Positions 43,290 to 51,107 of a stretch of DNA of 54,822 nt are shown one piece after another. The DNA comes from Flavobacteriaceae bacterium. Lineage in GTDB: Bacteria; Bacteroidota; Bacteroidia; Flavobacteriales; Flavobacteriaceae. The notes below the pieces were generated by a model. It made no database searches, had not been told where the DNA came from, and worked only from the letters and a program-made list of their open reading frames with translations. A program made the translations under genes and the position numbers. Each line of letters opens with the position of its first letter. Position 1 is the stretch's first letter. The DNA lies in assembly GCA_018608765.1 (NCBI GenBank), contig JABAYY010000058.1, positions 1 through 54,822 on the forward strand, written 5' to 3'.

Positions 43290-44275
43290 TATAGGGCGAT
43301 TAATTTTGTGAGACATTCATTTGCTTTCCCAGAATACAGTGCTTCTTTGGCCAATTCGTAGCCATCTTTATGAGTGATTTTTTTAGCCGTAGCAATTGCA
43401 AGACCGGCATTGGTGCACACCACATTGTTTTGTGCTTCAGTCCCATTTCCACTAATAATGGTTTTAAATATTTTTGAAGCGTCTGCTACGGTATTTCCAC
43501 CAAAAATGGCTTCTTGTGTATTGTTTTGTAACCCTAAATCTTCCGCAGAAAACAGGACTTCCGAATCATTAGAAACAATTTTCACGGAATTTGTTAAGGA
43601 TATTTCGTCATACCCTCCAAGGTCATGAACTATGCTGTAATTTTTGTCTGTTTCTTGATAGAGATAATTGTATAAACGGAGTAATTCCAGACTAAAGACC
43701 CCCACCATTTGATTTTTTGGAAACGATGGATTCACCATGGGACCTAACATATTAAAAAAAGTTTTTACTCCTAATTCGCGTCGGATGGGTGCTACATTTT
43801 TCATAGCTGGATGGAACAGGGGTGCGTGTAATACACAAATTCCTGTAGTGGCAATGGCGCGTTCTAAAAAGTCTGTGTCGTTTGAAAACTTTACGCCTAA
43901 GGATTCTAAAACATTGGAAGATCCACAAGCAGAAGAGACTCCATAATTTCCGTGTTTTGCAACGGGAACACCTGCACCTGCGGTTACAAAAGAGGAGAGT
44001 GTAGAAATATTGAATGTGTCTTTACCATCCCCGCCAGTTCCGCATAAATCGATGGGGTTGTAAGCTGATAAGTCCACAGGAATACACAATTCTAAAAGTG
44101 CATCTCTGAAACCTTTTAATTCTTCTAGAGTGACCGTTCGCATCATGAAAACAGTGAGGAATGCTGCAATTTGACTTTGGTTGTAAGCATCTTTAGAGAT
44201 GTTAATCAAAATTTGTTTTGCCTCTTCAGCAGAAATCGTCTCGTGGTTAATAAGTCTGTTTAAAACGTGTTTCAT
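43289..44275 (-). CDS. trpD: Anthranilate phosphoribosyltransferase
   Basis: Transfers phosphoribose from PRPP to anthranilate. The 328-residue protein has the PRPP-binding GTGGDGKDTFNISTLSSF (about 80-97), KHGNYGVSSACGSSNVLE, and GPMVNPSFPKNQMVGV, all standard. It follows trpG by nine bases on the same strand and overlaps trpC by one. Confidence 0.95.
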   Translation of the reverse strand: MKHVLNRLINHETISAEEAKQILINISKDAYNQSQIAAFLTVFMMRTVTLEELKGFRDALLELCIPVDLSAYNPIDLCGTGGDGKDTFNISTLSSFVTAGAGVPVAKHGNYGVSSACGSSNVLESLGVKFSNDTDFLERAIATTGICVLHAPLFHPAMKNVAPIRRELGVKTFFNMLGPMVNPSFPKNQMVGVFSLELLRLYNYLYQETDKNYSIVHDLGGYDEISLTNSVKIVSNDSEVLFSAEDLGLQNNTQEAIFGGNTVADASKIFKTIISGNGTEAQNNVVCTNAGLAIATAKKITHKDGYELAKEALYSGKANECLTKLIAL

Positions 44276-44284
44276 TGGTGTTTG

Positions 44285-44851
44285 TTATGAATTAATCCAG
44301 TTTTCTAAGAGTTGTTTTCCGTTGGGTGTGAGCACCGATTCTGGGTGAAACTGAACCCCTTTTACATCAAATATTCTATGTCTTAAGGACATGATTTGTC
44401 CATTTTCATCTACTGATGTAGCTTCTAAAACTTCTGGTAAATTAGAATCAACCACCCAAGAATGATAGCGACCGACTTCAATAGTCTTGCCCATATTGTT
44501 AAATAAAACTTCGTCTTCTACACAAACAGTAATGTCCGTATGGACGCCGTGATATACTTCTTCTAAATTTACAATTTGCCCGCCAAAGACTTCGCCAATT
44601 GCTTGTTGACCCAAACACACGCCAAGAATACTTTTAGTGGGCGCATATCGCTTAATCACCGCTTTTAATAAACCCGCTCCTTCCGGAATTCCAGGGCCAG
44701 GCGACAGCACTATTTTATCGAAGTCTTGGATGGCTTCAAGGTCAAATTTATCATTCCGAAGGACAGTAACTTCACAGTCTAGGTCTTCGAGGTAATGGAC
44801 TAAATTAAATGTAAAACTATCGTAGTTGTCAATGACTAATATCTTCTTCAT
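44285..44851 (-). CDS. trpG: Anthranilate synthase, glutamine amidotransferase subunit
   Basis: Releases ammonia from glutamine for TrpE. The 188-residue class I amidotransferase has the nucleophile Cys79 in GVCLGQQAIGE and the His-Glu pair in VQFHPES near the C-terminus; the oxyanion loop LSPGPGIPEGAG is present. It could also serve aminodeoxychorismate synthase, as in other bacteria, but its place after trpE argues for the tryptophan pathway. Three bases separate it from trpE. Confidence 0.93.
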   Translation of the reverse strand: MKKILVIDNYDSFTFNLVHYLEDLDCEVTVLRNDKFDLEAIQDFDKIVLSPGPGIPEGAGLLKAVIKRYAPTKSILGVCLGQQAIGEVFGGQIVNLEEVYHGVHTDITVCVEDEVLFNNMGKTIEVGRYHSWVVDSNLPEVLEATSVDENGQIMSLRHRIFDVKGVQFHPESVLTPNGKQLLENWINS

Positions 44852-44854
44852 GTT

Positions 44855-46255
44855 CTAAATGGTTTCGGCGAGTTTAATCGCTTTGGTTAAGGCGCCTAAT
44901 TTGTTATATACTTCTTGAAGTTCGTTTTCAGGACTTGATTTGGAAACAATTCCAGCACCCGCCTGCCAATGGAGTTGGTAATTTTTACTTAAAAAAGTTC
45001 GAATCATGATGGCATGGTTGTAATTCCCTTCAAAATCCATAAATCCTATGGCACCTCCATAGAACGCACGGCTTGTTTTTTCATAGGCTTCAATAAGTTC
45101 CATTGCTTTGTATTTTGGGGCGCCACTTAAGGTACCCGCTGGAAAGGTATCGGCTACAATTTGCATTGTTGGCGTATTTTTTCGCACTTTGCCCATCACT
45201 TTACTCACCAAATGAATGACATGTGAAAAGAATTGTACTTCTCTGTATTTTTTGACTTCTACTTCTGTGCAATGACGACTTAAGTCGTTTCTTGCCAAAT
45301 CGACTAACATCACATGTTCGCTGTTTTCTTTTTTATCGGCAACGAGTTTTTTTGCCAATTCGGCATCTTTTAAGTCATCTCCAGTCCGTGCAAAAGTTCC
45401 TGCAATGGGATGGATTTCTGCATTTTTATCTTGGACGACAAGTTGGGCTTCTGGTGAACTTCCAAAGATTTTAAATTTCCCATAATCAAAATAAAAGAGA
45501 TAAGGAGAGGGGTTAATACTTCGTAACGCTCTGTATACATTAAAGTCATCGCCTTTAAAATCTTGTTGAAACTTTTTAGACAATACCAGTTGGAATACAT
45601 CGCCGCGAGCACAGTGTTTTTTAGCCAATTCAACATTAGACTTAAATTCTTCATCGCTCAAATTGGAGCTAATATCTCCTTTTGATTCAAAATCATAAGA
45701 TGAAAAACTTTGTACTTTAATTAAGTGGTCAATGGCGTCGATATTGCTTTCAGATTCATAGCAATGTGCAAAAATATAAGCTTCATTTTTGAAGTGATTG
45801 ATGGCGATGATATTTTGATATACCGCATAATACATTTCTGGAATTTCAATGGATTCGTTCTTTTTTGAGATGGTGATATCTTCAAAATATTTCACAGCAT
45901 CGTAAGCCGTAAACCCAAACATTCCATTATTTATAAACTTAAAAGAGGTGTCTTTTTGGGTTTTAAACTGTTTTGTAAATGCATCGATTTCCATGGTCAC
46001 CTTATTTGCAGGGACTGTTGTTTTTTCAATGCTTTGATCGGGATAGGTTTTAGTCAGAATAGAGTCTTCTACTTTGATGGATGCAATGGGATTGCAGCAG
46101 ATGTATGAGAAGCTGTTGTCATTGCCGTGGTAGTCACTACTTTCCAGAAGAATGCTATTCGGAAACTTATCTCGAATTTTAAGATATACACTCACAGGCG
46201 ATATGGTGTCTGCGAGTATCTTTTTGTAATGTGTTTTTAGTTCAAATTTTTTCAT
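44855..46255 (-). CDS. trpE: Anthranilate synthase, chorismate-binding subunit
   Basis: Forms anthranilate from chorismate, the first step of tryptophan synthesis and the usual point of feedback inhibition. The 466-residue protein has the LLESS segment (about 34-38), which belongs to the Trp-binding feedback site, and the chorismate-enzyme signatures IHPIAGTFARTGDDL, HVMLVDLARNDLSRHC and FPAGTLSGAPKYKAMELIE. Its ATG directly follows the T-run of the leader terminator, so its expression must depend on readthrough. It begins the seven-gene operon. Confidence 0.95.
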   Translation of the reverse strand: MKKFELKTHYKKILADTISPVSVYLKIRDKFPNSILLESSDYHGNDNSFSYICCNPIASIKVEDSILTKTYPDQSIEKTTVPANKVTMEIDAFTKQFKTQKDTSFKFINNGMFGFTAYDAVKYFEDITISKKNESIEIPEMYYAVYQNIIAINHFKNEAYIFAHCYESESNIDAIDHLIKVQSFSSYDFESKGDISSNLSDEEFKSNVELAKKHCARGDVFQLVLSKKFQQDFKGDDFNVYRALRSINPSPYLFYFDYGKFKIFGSSPEAQLVVQDKNAEIHPIAGTFARTGDDLKDAELAKKLVADKKENSEHVMLVDLARNDLSRHCTEVEVKKYREVQFFSHVIHLVSKVMGKVRKNTPTMQIVADTFPAGTLSGAPKYKAMELIEAYEKTSRAFYGGAIGFMDFEGNYNHAIMIRTFLSKNYQLHWQAGAGIVSKSSPENELQEVYNKLGALTKAIKLAETI

Positions 46256-46283
46256 AAAAAAAGACTTGTCGTGATGACAAGCC
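46256..46283 (-). terminator. Leader (attenuator) terminator of the trp operon
   Basis: On the minus strand GGCTTGTC (46283-46276), loop ATCAC, GACAAGTC (46270-46263), then seven T (46262-46256) directly before the trpE ATG. The eight-pair stem has one G-U pair. Position between leader peptide and trpE fits an attenuator terminator. Confidence 0.85.
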
Positions 46284-46314
46284 TAGTTATTTTGATTTAA
46301 ACATACAAGGGTGT

Positions 46315-46321
46315 ATCACGA
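46315..46321 (-). promoter_or_regulatory. Candidate antiterminator segment on the leader stop codon
   Basis: TCGTGAT (minus) covers the last codon and the stop of the leader peptide. It is fully complementary to ATCACGA (46275-46269), which forms the terminator loop and the base of its 3' arm. A ribosome at the stop codon would hide it and let the terminator form; a ribosome stalled on the Trp codons would leave it free. Confidence 0.55.
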
Positions 46322-46372
46322 ATTTTGTTTTCGAGAGTACCACCACCAAGTATTATTTAAAGTAAGGTTCAT
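46316..46372 (-). CDS. trpL: trp leader peptide with three consecutive Trp codons
   Basis: An 18-codon reading frame, MNLTLNNTWWWYSRKQNS, with TGG TGG TGG at codons 9-11 and a TGA stop. It begins about 11 bases after the predicted transcription start and ends 33 bases before the terminator stem. Tryptophan is the rarest residue, and three in a row in a short frame before trpE is the hallmark of a leader peptide that senses charged tRNA-Trp. When charging is low, the ribosome stalls on these codons and the operon is transcribed. Confidence 0.9.
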   Translation of the reverse strand: MNLTLNNTWWWYSRKQNS

Positions 46373-46389
46373 AATTTTGTTTCAATAAT

Positions 46390-46420
46390 CAAATGTAATA
46401 ACGTTTTTTTTGATTGCAAA
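46390..46420 (-). promoter_or_regulatory. trp operon promoter
   Basis: On the minus strand TTTG (46420-46417), 19-base spacer, TACATTTG (46397-46390): an exact match to the TTTG-N19-TAnnTTTG pattern of Bacteroidota housekeeping promoters. Transcription would start near 46383, just ahead of the leader peptide. Confidence 0.8.
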
Positions 46421-46437
46421 ATTAATTTAATAGTTTT

Positions 46438-47004
46438 TTAAAATTTTAAGGAAACCTTTAAATCGAACTCATTATAGATCGCTTTGTCTTTTAAACCATC
46501 AAAAAAGCTTGCAGATCCGTATTTGATTCCAAATTTTGTACGGTCTATTTGAAAAGTTGTTGTTGCTGTATTTTCTGAAACTGCTAATTCAAAAGAAACT
46601 TTGTTTGTAATTCCTTTTATTGTGAGGTCTCCAACAACAGAATAATTTGTTTCGTTCTTGGTAACTGATTTAAAAACAAGAGTCGCTTTTTTATGTTTTT
46701 CAACGCCAAAAAAGTCATCGGCTTTTAGGTGTCCGTCTAATTTCTTTTTGTAATCTCCTTGGATGTCAGTTGTGTTTATAGATGTCATGTCCATTACAAA
46801 GTTCCCTCCAGTAAGTTGACCTTTATTAAATTCAAGACTGCCTTGTTGGAGTGTAATAGTTCCTTCGTGTTGTCCTGTTACTTTGTATCCAACCCAGTTG
46901 ATAATACTTTGGTCAGTATCCACTTGTTTTTTTTCTACACTTGTAAATGCTGTAAGCATTAGAGCAAATAAAAGCACTGTTGATTTTAATATTGTATTTT
47001 TCAT
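46438..47004 (-). CDS. YceI family exported protein
   Basis: A 188-residue protein with a signal peptide (STVLLFALMLTAFTSVEKK) and the YceI lipocalin-like fold: VDTDQSIINWVGYKVTGQHEG, then SLEFNKGQLTGGNFVMDMTS, and later FDGLKDKAIYNEFDLKVSLKF. YceI proteins bind isoprenoids or similar hydrophobic molecules in the periplasm; some respond to base stress. It lies upstream of the trp promoter on the same strand but is separated from the operon by its own termination region and promoter. Confidence 0.88.
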   Translation of the reverse strand: MKNTILKSTVLLFALMLTAFTSVEKKQVDTDQSIINWVGYKVTGQHEGTITLQQGSLEFNKGQLTGGNFVMDMTSINTTDIQGDYKKKLDGHLKADDFFGVEKHKKATLVFKSVTKNETNYSVVGDLTIKGITNKVSFELAVSENTATTTFQIDRTKFGIKYGSASFFDGLKDKAIYNEFDLKVSLKF

Positions 47005-47115
47005 ATCTTGAGTTAATTAAATTTAAATGCAAATTACACATTTTTTCAATTGCATAATACTTTTATGGCTGGTAATTTTATGTTAAAACTTCCGAGCACT
47101 TAAAGCTGTTTTTGC

Positions 47116-47123
47116 TAACTTTG
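47116..47123 (+). promoter_or_regulatory. -7-like box next to the TlpA start codon
   Basis: TAACTTTG fits TAnnTTTG but ends only four bases before the ATG at 47128. Transcription would start at or inside the first codons, so the message may be leaderless, or the match may be chance. Confidence 0.3.
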
Positions 47124-47127
47124 TAAA

Positions 47128-47607
47128 ATGAAATATTTATTTGTCTTTGTGATTCTTTTGAATTTGTCTTGTAAGTCAGATAAAAAAGCTCCTGTAATTT
47201 TAGAAGTTCATGATTTTAAAGGGGTTGCACCCTATCTAGAACTCAAAGGGTCAAAAACGTATGTTGTGAATTTTTGGGCTACTTGGTGTGCACCTTGTGT
47301 AAAAGAGTTGCCACATTTTGAAATGCTTCAAGCCAAGTATAAAGATTCTGTTGAGGTCATATTGGTGAGTTTGGATTTTCCACATCAGTATGAAACGAAA
47401 CTGAAACCGTTTATTCAAAAGCATGACTTAAAATCGAAGGTTGTTGTCTTGGACGATCCAGACATGAACTCTTGGATTCCGAAAGTTAATGCTCAGTGGG
47501 ACGGTGCGATTCCAGTCACACTTATCTATAATACCTCAAAGCGTTTGTTTTATAGTCGTACCTTTACCTATCAAGAATTAGAGACAGAACTTAAAACATT
47601 TTTTTAA
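47128..47607 (+). CDS. TlpA-like thioredoxin-fold lipoprotein
   Basis: A 159-residue predicted lipoprotein: lipobox LNLSC with Cys15, then a thioredoxin fold with the redox motif WCAPC (Cys54 and Cys57) in NFWATWCAPCVKELP. The partner cis-Pro loop is in GAIPVTLIYN. The TlpA/ResA group reduces disulfides of periplasmic proteins, for example in cytochrome c maturation. It begins a run of four genes on one strand: two thioredoxin-fold proteins and two rhodaneses. Confidence 0.88.
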   Translation: MKYLFVFVILLNLSCKSDKKAPVILEVHDFKGVAPYLELKGSKTYVVNFWATWCAPCVKELPHFEMLQAKYKDSVEVILVSLDFPHQYETKLKPFIQKHDLKSKVVVLDDPDMNSWIPKVNAQWDGAIPVTLIYNTSKRLFYSRTFTYQELETELKTFF

Positions 47608-47629
47608 TAACCCATAAACCCAAATTGTT

Positions 47630-48232
47630 ATGAAAACTATTTTCACTTTACTCGTGTTGCTTACAACACTTACTTTTGCTCAAAATACTGAAATTCAAGG
47701 ATATGATATTGGCGATATTGCCACCGATTTTAAACTTAAAAACATTGATGGAAACTCTGTGTCCTTATCAAATTTTAAAGACGCTAAAGGATTCATTGTT
47801 GTTTTTACGTGTAACACTTGCCCGTACGCTGTAGCCTACGAAGATCGTATTGAAGCGCTAAATAAAAAATATGCTCCAAAAGGATATCCTGTGATTGCAA
47901 TTATGCCTAATAATGTCAAAACAAAACCTGGGGATTCTATGAAAGCAATGAAAATCCGTGCGGAAGAAAAAGGGTTTACGTTTCCGTATTTGATGGATGC
48001 CGATCAGTCTATTTACCCTCAATATGGTGCTACAAAAACGCCACATATTTATATTTTAGAATCTTCGGATCGCGGCCCTGTTGTACAATATATAGGCGCG
48101 ATTGATGACAATTATAAAGATGCTTCTTTGGTGAAAACCAAATATGTTGAGAATGCTGTTGAAGCCCTATTAAATGGCGATTCTTTTGAAGTGCATAAAA
48201 CCAAAGCTATTGGGTGTTCTATAAAGCTTTAA
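47630..48232 (+). CDS. Exported peroxiredoxin/thioredoxin-fold protein
   Basis: A 200-residue AhpC/TSA-type protein with a signal peptide (FTLLVLLTTLTFAQN). The active-site region is FTCNTCPYAVAYEDRIEAL with Cys61 and Cys64 (C-x-x-C), and the later TKTPHIYILE carries the cis-Pro. The CNTCP type is widespread in Bacteroidota and its substrate is not known. It follows the TlpA-like lipoprotein gene by 22 bases and should be made together with it. Confidence 0.85.
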   Translation: MKTIFTLLVLLTTLTFAQNTEIQGYDIGDIATDFKLKNIDGNSVSLSNFKDAKGFIVVFTCNTCPYAVAYEDRIEALNKKYAPKGYPVIAIMPNNVKTKPGDSMKAMKIRAEEKGFTFPYLMDADQSIYPQYGATKTPHIYILESSDRGPVVQYIGAIDDNYKDASLVKTKYVENAVEALLNGDSFEVHKTKAIGCSIKL

Positions 48233-48287
48233 GATTGAAATTAAAGAAATAAAAAATAGTATAAATTAATTTATTAAAATAAATAGT

Positions 48288-48605
48288 ATGTCAGATTTGT
48301 CACAAAATGAATGGGCTTCACAATTAGAGTCGGATTCAAAATCAATAATTTTAGATGTTCGTACAGATGCAGAAGTAGAAGAGGGGATGATCCCAGAAGC
48401 TATTCACTTGGATATTCACCAAGGGCAAGCTTTTATTTCAGCACTCGAAAAACTAGATAAAACCAACCATTACTACGTCTATTGCAGGTCGGGTGCAAGA
48501 AGTGGTCAGGCGTGTTCAATTATGCAGCAATTGGGCTTTACGGCTTCCTACAATCTTTTGGGAGGCTTTAATGACTGGAATGGTGCAACAATAATTCCAG
48601 AATAG
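48288..48605 (+). CDS. Rhodanese-like domain protein, cytoplasmic
   Basis: A 105-residue single-domain rhodanese without a signal peptide. The sulfur-carrying Cys66 is in YVYCRSGARSGQAC, with the Arg-rich active-site loop of a sulfurtransferase; ILDVRTDAEVEEGMIPEAIH is the N-terminal signature. It can carry persulfide sulfur, but acceptor and donor are unknown. Its stop codon is directly followed by the ATG of the next, exported rhodanese. Confidence 0.9.
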   Translation: MSDLSQNEWASQLESDSKSIILDVRTDAEVEEGMIPEAIHLDIHQGQAFISALEKLDKTNHYYVYCRSGARSGQACSIMQQLGFTASYNLLGGFNDWNGATIIPE

Positions 48606-48998
48606 ATGCGGTTTTTGAAATTTGGATGTGCGTTGCTAGGTATGCTCACATTATTTAATTGTAAGAAAAATCAGTCTGAGGCAATTGAACTTATTACGCC
48701 TGCAGAAATGAAAGAAATTTCAGAAATTGAAGGGATTCAATTGGTCGATGTGCGTACGCCATCAGAGTACAAAAGGGGGCATCTTCCTAAAGCGTTAAAC
48801 ATTGATTTTTTTGATCCAAATTTTGAAGTAAATATTCAGCAATTAGACAAAACAAAACCTGTTATTGTGTACTGTCAGCGGGGAAGCCGTAGTGCTAAAT
48901 GTGCCTCACAATTAATCGCCAATGGATTTGTGAAAATTTATGATTTAGACCGTGGTTTTTCCAAATGGAAATCAAGCGGTTTTGAGGTTGAAAATTAA
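48606..48998 (+). CDS. Rhodanese-like lipoprotein
   Basis: A 130-residue rhodanese with a lipoprotein signal (LGMLTLFNC, Cys19) and an active-site Cys90 in VIVYCQRGSRSAKC. The core LVDVRTPSEYKRGHLPKALNI is complete. Unlike its neighbour it should be anchored on the periplasmic side, so the pair has one rhodanese on each side of the membrane. It is convergent with the nucleotidyltransferase gene. Confidence 0.88.
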   Translation: MRFLKFGCALLGMLTLFNCKKNQSEAIELITPAEMKEISEIEGIQLVDVRTPSEYKRGHLPKALNIDFFDPNFEVNIQQLDKTKPVIVYCQRGSRSAKCASQLIANGFVKIYDLDRGFSKWKSSGFEVEN

Positions 48999-49002
48999 AA
49001 AT

Positions 49003-49887
49003 CTAACTCCATAAGGGAGTCGGGTAGGCGCCAGCTTCTGTAAGTTCAGCTAAGGTTCTTACGGCTTCTTTTTTGTCGTCGTAATAGGTGACTCCAAACC
49101 ATGTGCTTTGTGCTTCAATAACTTCGACAGTAATGTGTCCATTTTCCATCATTTCTTGAGTGACAAATGGCAAATAGATTTCATTTTTTTCGAGGTTATC
49201 AGGGTTTTCTAGAAACTTTGTAAAATAGGTTTCTATGTATCTAAAAATCGATTCATTACAAATCCAAAAATTCATAGAAACTGCTGTATCCGCTTCAAGA
49301 ACAACTCCTGAATCTTCATCGATGATTTGAGAGTCTTTTTCTGAAATCTTAGTCCGTTCTATGATGGACGTCAATTGGTGGTTGTTTACTTCACAAACGC
49401 CTCTTGAAACAGATCCAAATTTTGAAAGTGTATTTTTAAGGTTGTAAGCTACCAAGGCAAACTTATCAGGCGTGTCGTTATTTTTGATGAATTTAGCAGC
49501 ACCGTCAAACGCATTTTGCCCATAATAGTCATCGGCATTTATAATGACAAAACTTCCTTTTATAACATTTCGAGCAGTCCAAACAGCATGGGCTGTTCCC
49601 CAAGGTTTTTCACGGTTGGTGTCAATAGAAACAGCCTCAGGAATGTCCTTAATTTCTTGAACTAAAACATCTAATTTCACCTCACTGGGAAGGCGTTCTG
49701 AAAGGTGCGATTCCAAGAATGATTTGTTCGCAGCTTTGGTAATGACTACAATGTGATTGAAGTTGTTTTTGAGGGCGTCAAAAATACTGAACTCCATGAG
49801 AAATTCTTCTGCTGGGCCTAAGTCGTCAAATTGTTTTAGTTTTCCGTAGCGGCTACCGCTTCCAGCGGCCATCAGTAGTAAGGTCAT
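49003..49887 (-). CDS. Nucleotidyltransferase family protein
   Basis: A 294-residue protein of the NTP-transferase superfamily: the nucleotide loop LLMAAGSGSRYGKLKQFDDLGP at 3-24, then VIINADDYYG (metal-binding DD) and GVVLEADTAVSMNFWI. The group activates sugar phosphates with UTP, CTP or dTTP; the exact sugar is not visible. No sugar-pathway gene is next to it in the window. A -7 box TATTTTTG on the minus strand (49910-49917) lies just upstream. Confidence 0.82.
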   Translation of the reverse strand: MTLLLMAAGSGSRYGKLKQFDDLGPAEEFLMEFSIFDALKNNFNHIVVITKAANKSFLESHLSERLPSEVKLDVLVQEIKDIPEAVSIDTNREKPWGTAHAVWTARNVIKGSFVIINADDYYGQNAFDGAAKFIKNNDTPDKFALVAYNLKNTLSKFGSVSRGVCEVNNHQLTSIIERTKISEKDSQIIDEDSGVVLEADTAVSMNFWICNESIFRYIETYFTKFLENPDNLEKNEIYLPFVTQEMMENGHITVEVIEAQSTWFGVTYYDDKKEAVRTLAELTEAGAYPTPLWS

Positions 49888-49991
49888 TATATATGTGTTT
49901 TGTTCCCTGCAAAAATATAATTTTTAAACCATAACTGAAATTTAATTTTGCAATTCAATTCTAATACAGGACAGATGCCAATTATTAATTG

Positions 49992-49999
49992 TAATTTTG
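49992..49999 (+). promoter_or_regulatory. Probable -7 box of the endonuclease I gene
   Basis: TAATTTTG fits TAnnTTTG and ends 34 bases before the ATG at 50034. The -33 element is not clear. Confidence 0.4.
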
Positions 50000-50033
50000 A
50001 ACAACATAAACCAATAGTTTAACTTTTTATTAT

Positions 50034-51095
50034 ATGAAGACAAAGGTATTAACTACGCTTTTTTGTTCGTTTTTGTTAGGTTTTTTTTCTGTGACAGCTC
50101 AGATTCCAGCCTATTATTCGAGTGTTGATTTTACGCAAGAAGGAAATGCACTTAAAGAAGATCTTTCTGATTTAATTATTAATACTCATACAACCTTAAT
50201 TCCATATACTTCAAGTAGCACAGATACTTGGGATATCATTCATTCAAGTGATGCGGATGTTACTATTTCTAATAATGTCATTTTATTTTATGGCTATGAT
50301 GATGATGACAATCAGTCTATTAACGACAGAACGCGCTCTATATCGTATCAAAGCAGTGGTTTTTGTATTGGGTATTGGAATCGTGAGCATGTGTTTGCCA
50401 AAAGTTTAGCAAACCCTAGTTTAGAAACGGATTACCCTGGCCCAGGTACAGATGTTCATAATTTGAGAGCCGCCGATTGTCAGATGAATTCTACAAGAAA
50501 TAATAATTATTTCAGAGATGGAAGTGGGAATTCTTTTTTGGATGTTGATTTTTATCCTGGTGATGAATTTAAAGGGGATGTTGCTCGAATTATCATGTAT
50601 ATGTATTTGCGCTACCCAACGCAATGTGAACCTGTAAATATAGGAGTTGGAAGCCGGTCATATTCGAATGATGCGGACATGCCTAATATATTTTTAGATT
50701 GGAATGAACAAGATCCTGTTTCTGAATTTGAACTGAACAGAAACGAAGTTATTTATTCTTTTCAAGGCAATCGAAACCCGTTTATTGACAATCCTTATTT
50801 AGCAACTCTTATTTGGAATGGTCCAACCACAGTAGATTCTTGGGGCGTACTTTCTACTCCAGAATTAGATTTTCAAACTGTATTTATTCACCCAACTATT
50901 GCTCAAGACTCCGTCTTTGTTGAAGGTTTAGGGGGTTCTAAAGCTGCTTTAAAAATATATAACCAGTTAGGTCAAGCTTTAGAATTTGAATTAGACGGAA
51001 ATAAAATTGACGTTTCTAGTTTTTCTAAGGGGATGTATTTAATCAGTATTCAAAATCAAGATCAATCAAAACTTTTTAAGTTTTTGGTGTATTAA
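50034..51095 (+). CDS. Secreted endonuclease I with T9SS sorting domain
   Basis: A 353-residue exported nuclease. After the signal peptide (FCSFLLGFFSVTAQ) the endonuclease I (EndA-like) domain has NREHVFAKS (116-124), VHNLRAADCQMNSTRNN (141-157), and RIIMYMYLRYP, all family signatures. The last 70 residues (about 280-353) form a type A T9SS sorting domain, ending SFSKGMYLISIQNQDQSKLF, so the enzyme is exported through the gliding-motility-linked type IX system and released or attached. It likely breaks extracellular DNA to obtain nutrients or phosphate. Confidence 0.9.
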   Translation: MKTKVLTTLFCSFLLGFFSVTAQIPAYYSSVDFTQEGNALKEDLSDLIINTHTTLIPYTSSSTDTWDIIHSSDADVTISNNVILFYGYDDDDNQSINDRTRSISYQSSGFCIGYWNREHVFAKSLANPSLETDYPGPGTDVHNLRAADCQMNSTRNNNYFRDGSGNSFLDVDFYPGDEFKGDVARIIMYMYLRYPTQCEPVNIGVGSRSYSNDADMPNIFLDWNEQDPVSEFELNRNEVIYSFQGNRNPFIDNPYLATLIWNGPTTVDSWGVLSTPELDFQTVFIHPTIAQDSVFVEGLGGSKAALKIYNQLGQALEFELDGNKIDVSSFSKGMYLISIQNQDQSKLFKFLVY

Positions 51096-51107
51096 CACGT
51101 CCATAAT

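Noticed and set aside
46438-47004. YceI gene as part of the trp operon
   Set aside because: It is on the same strand, but a full promoter and attenuator lie between it and trpE.
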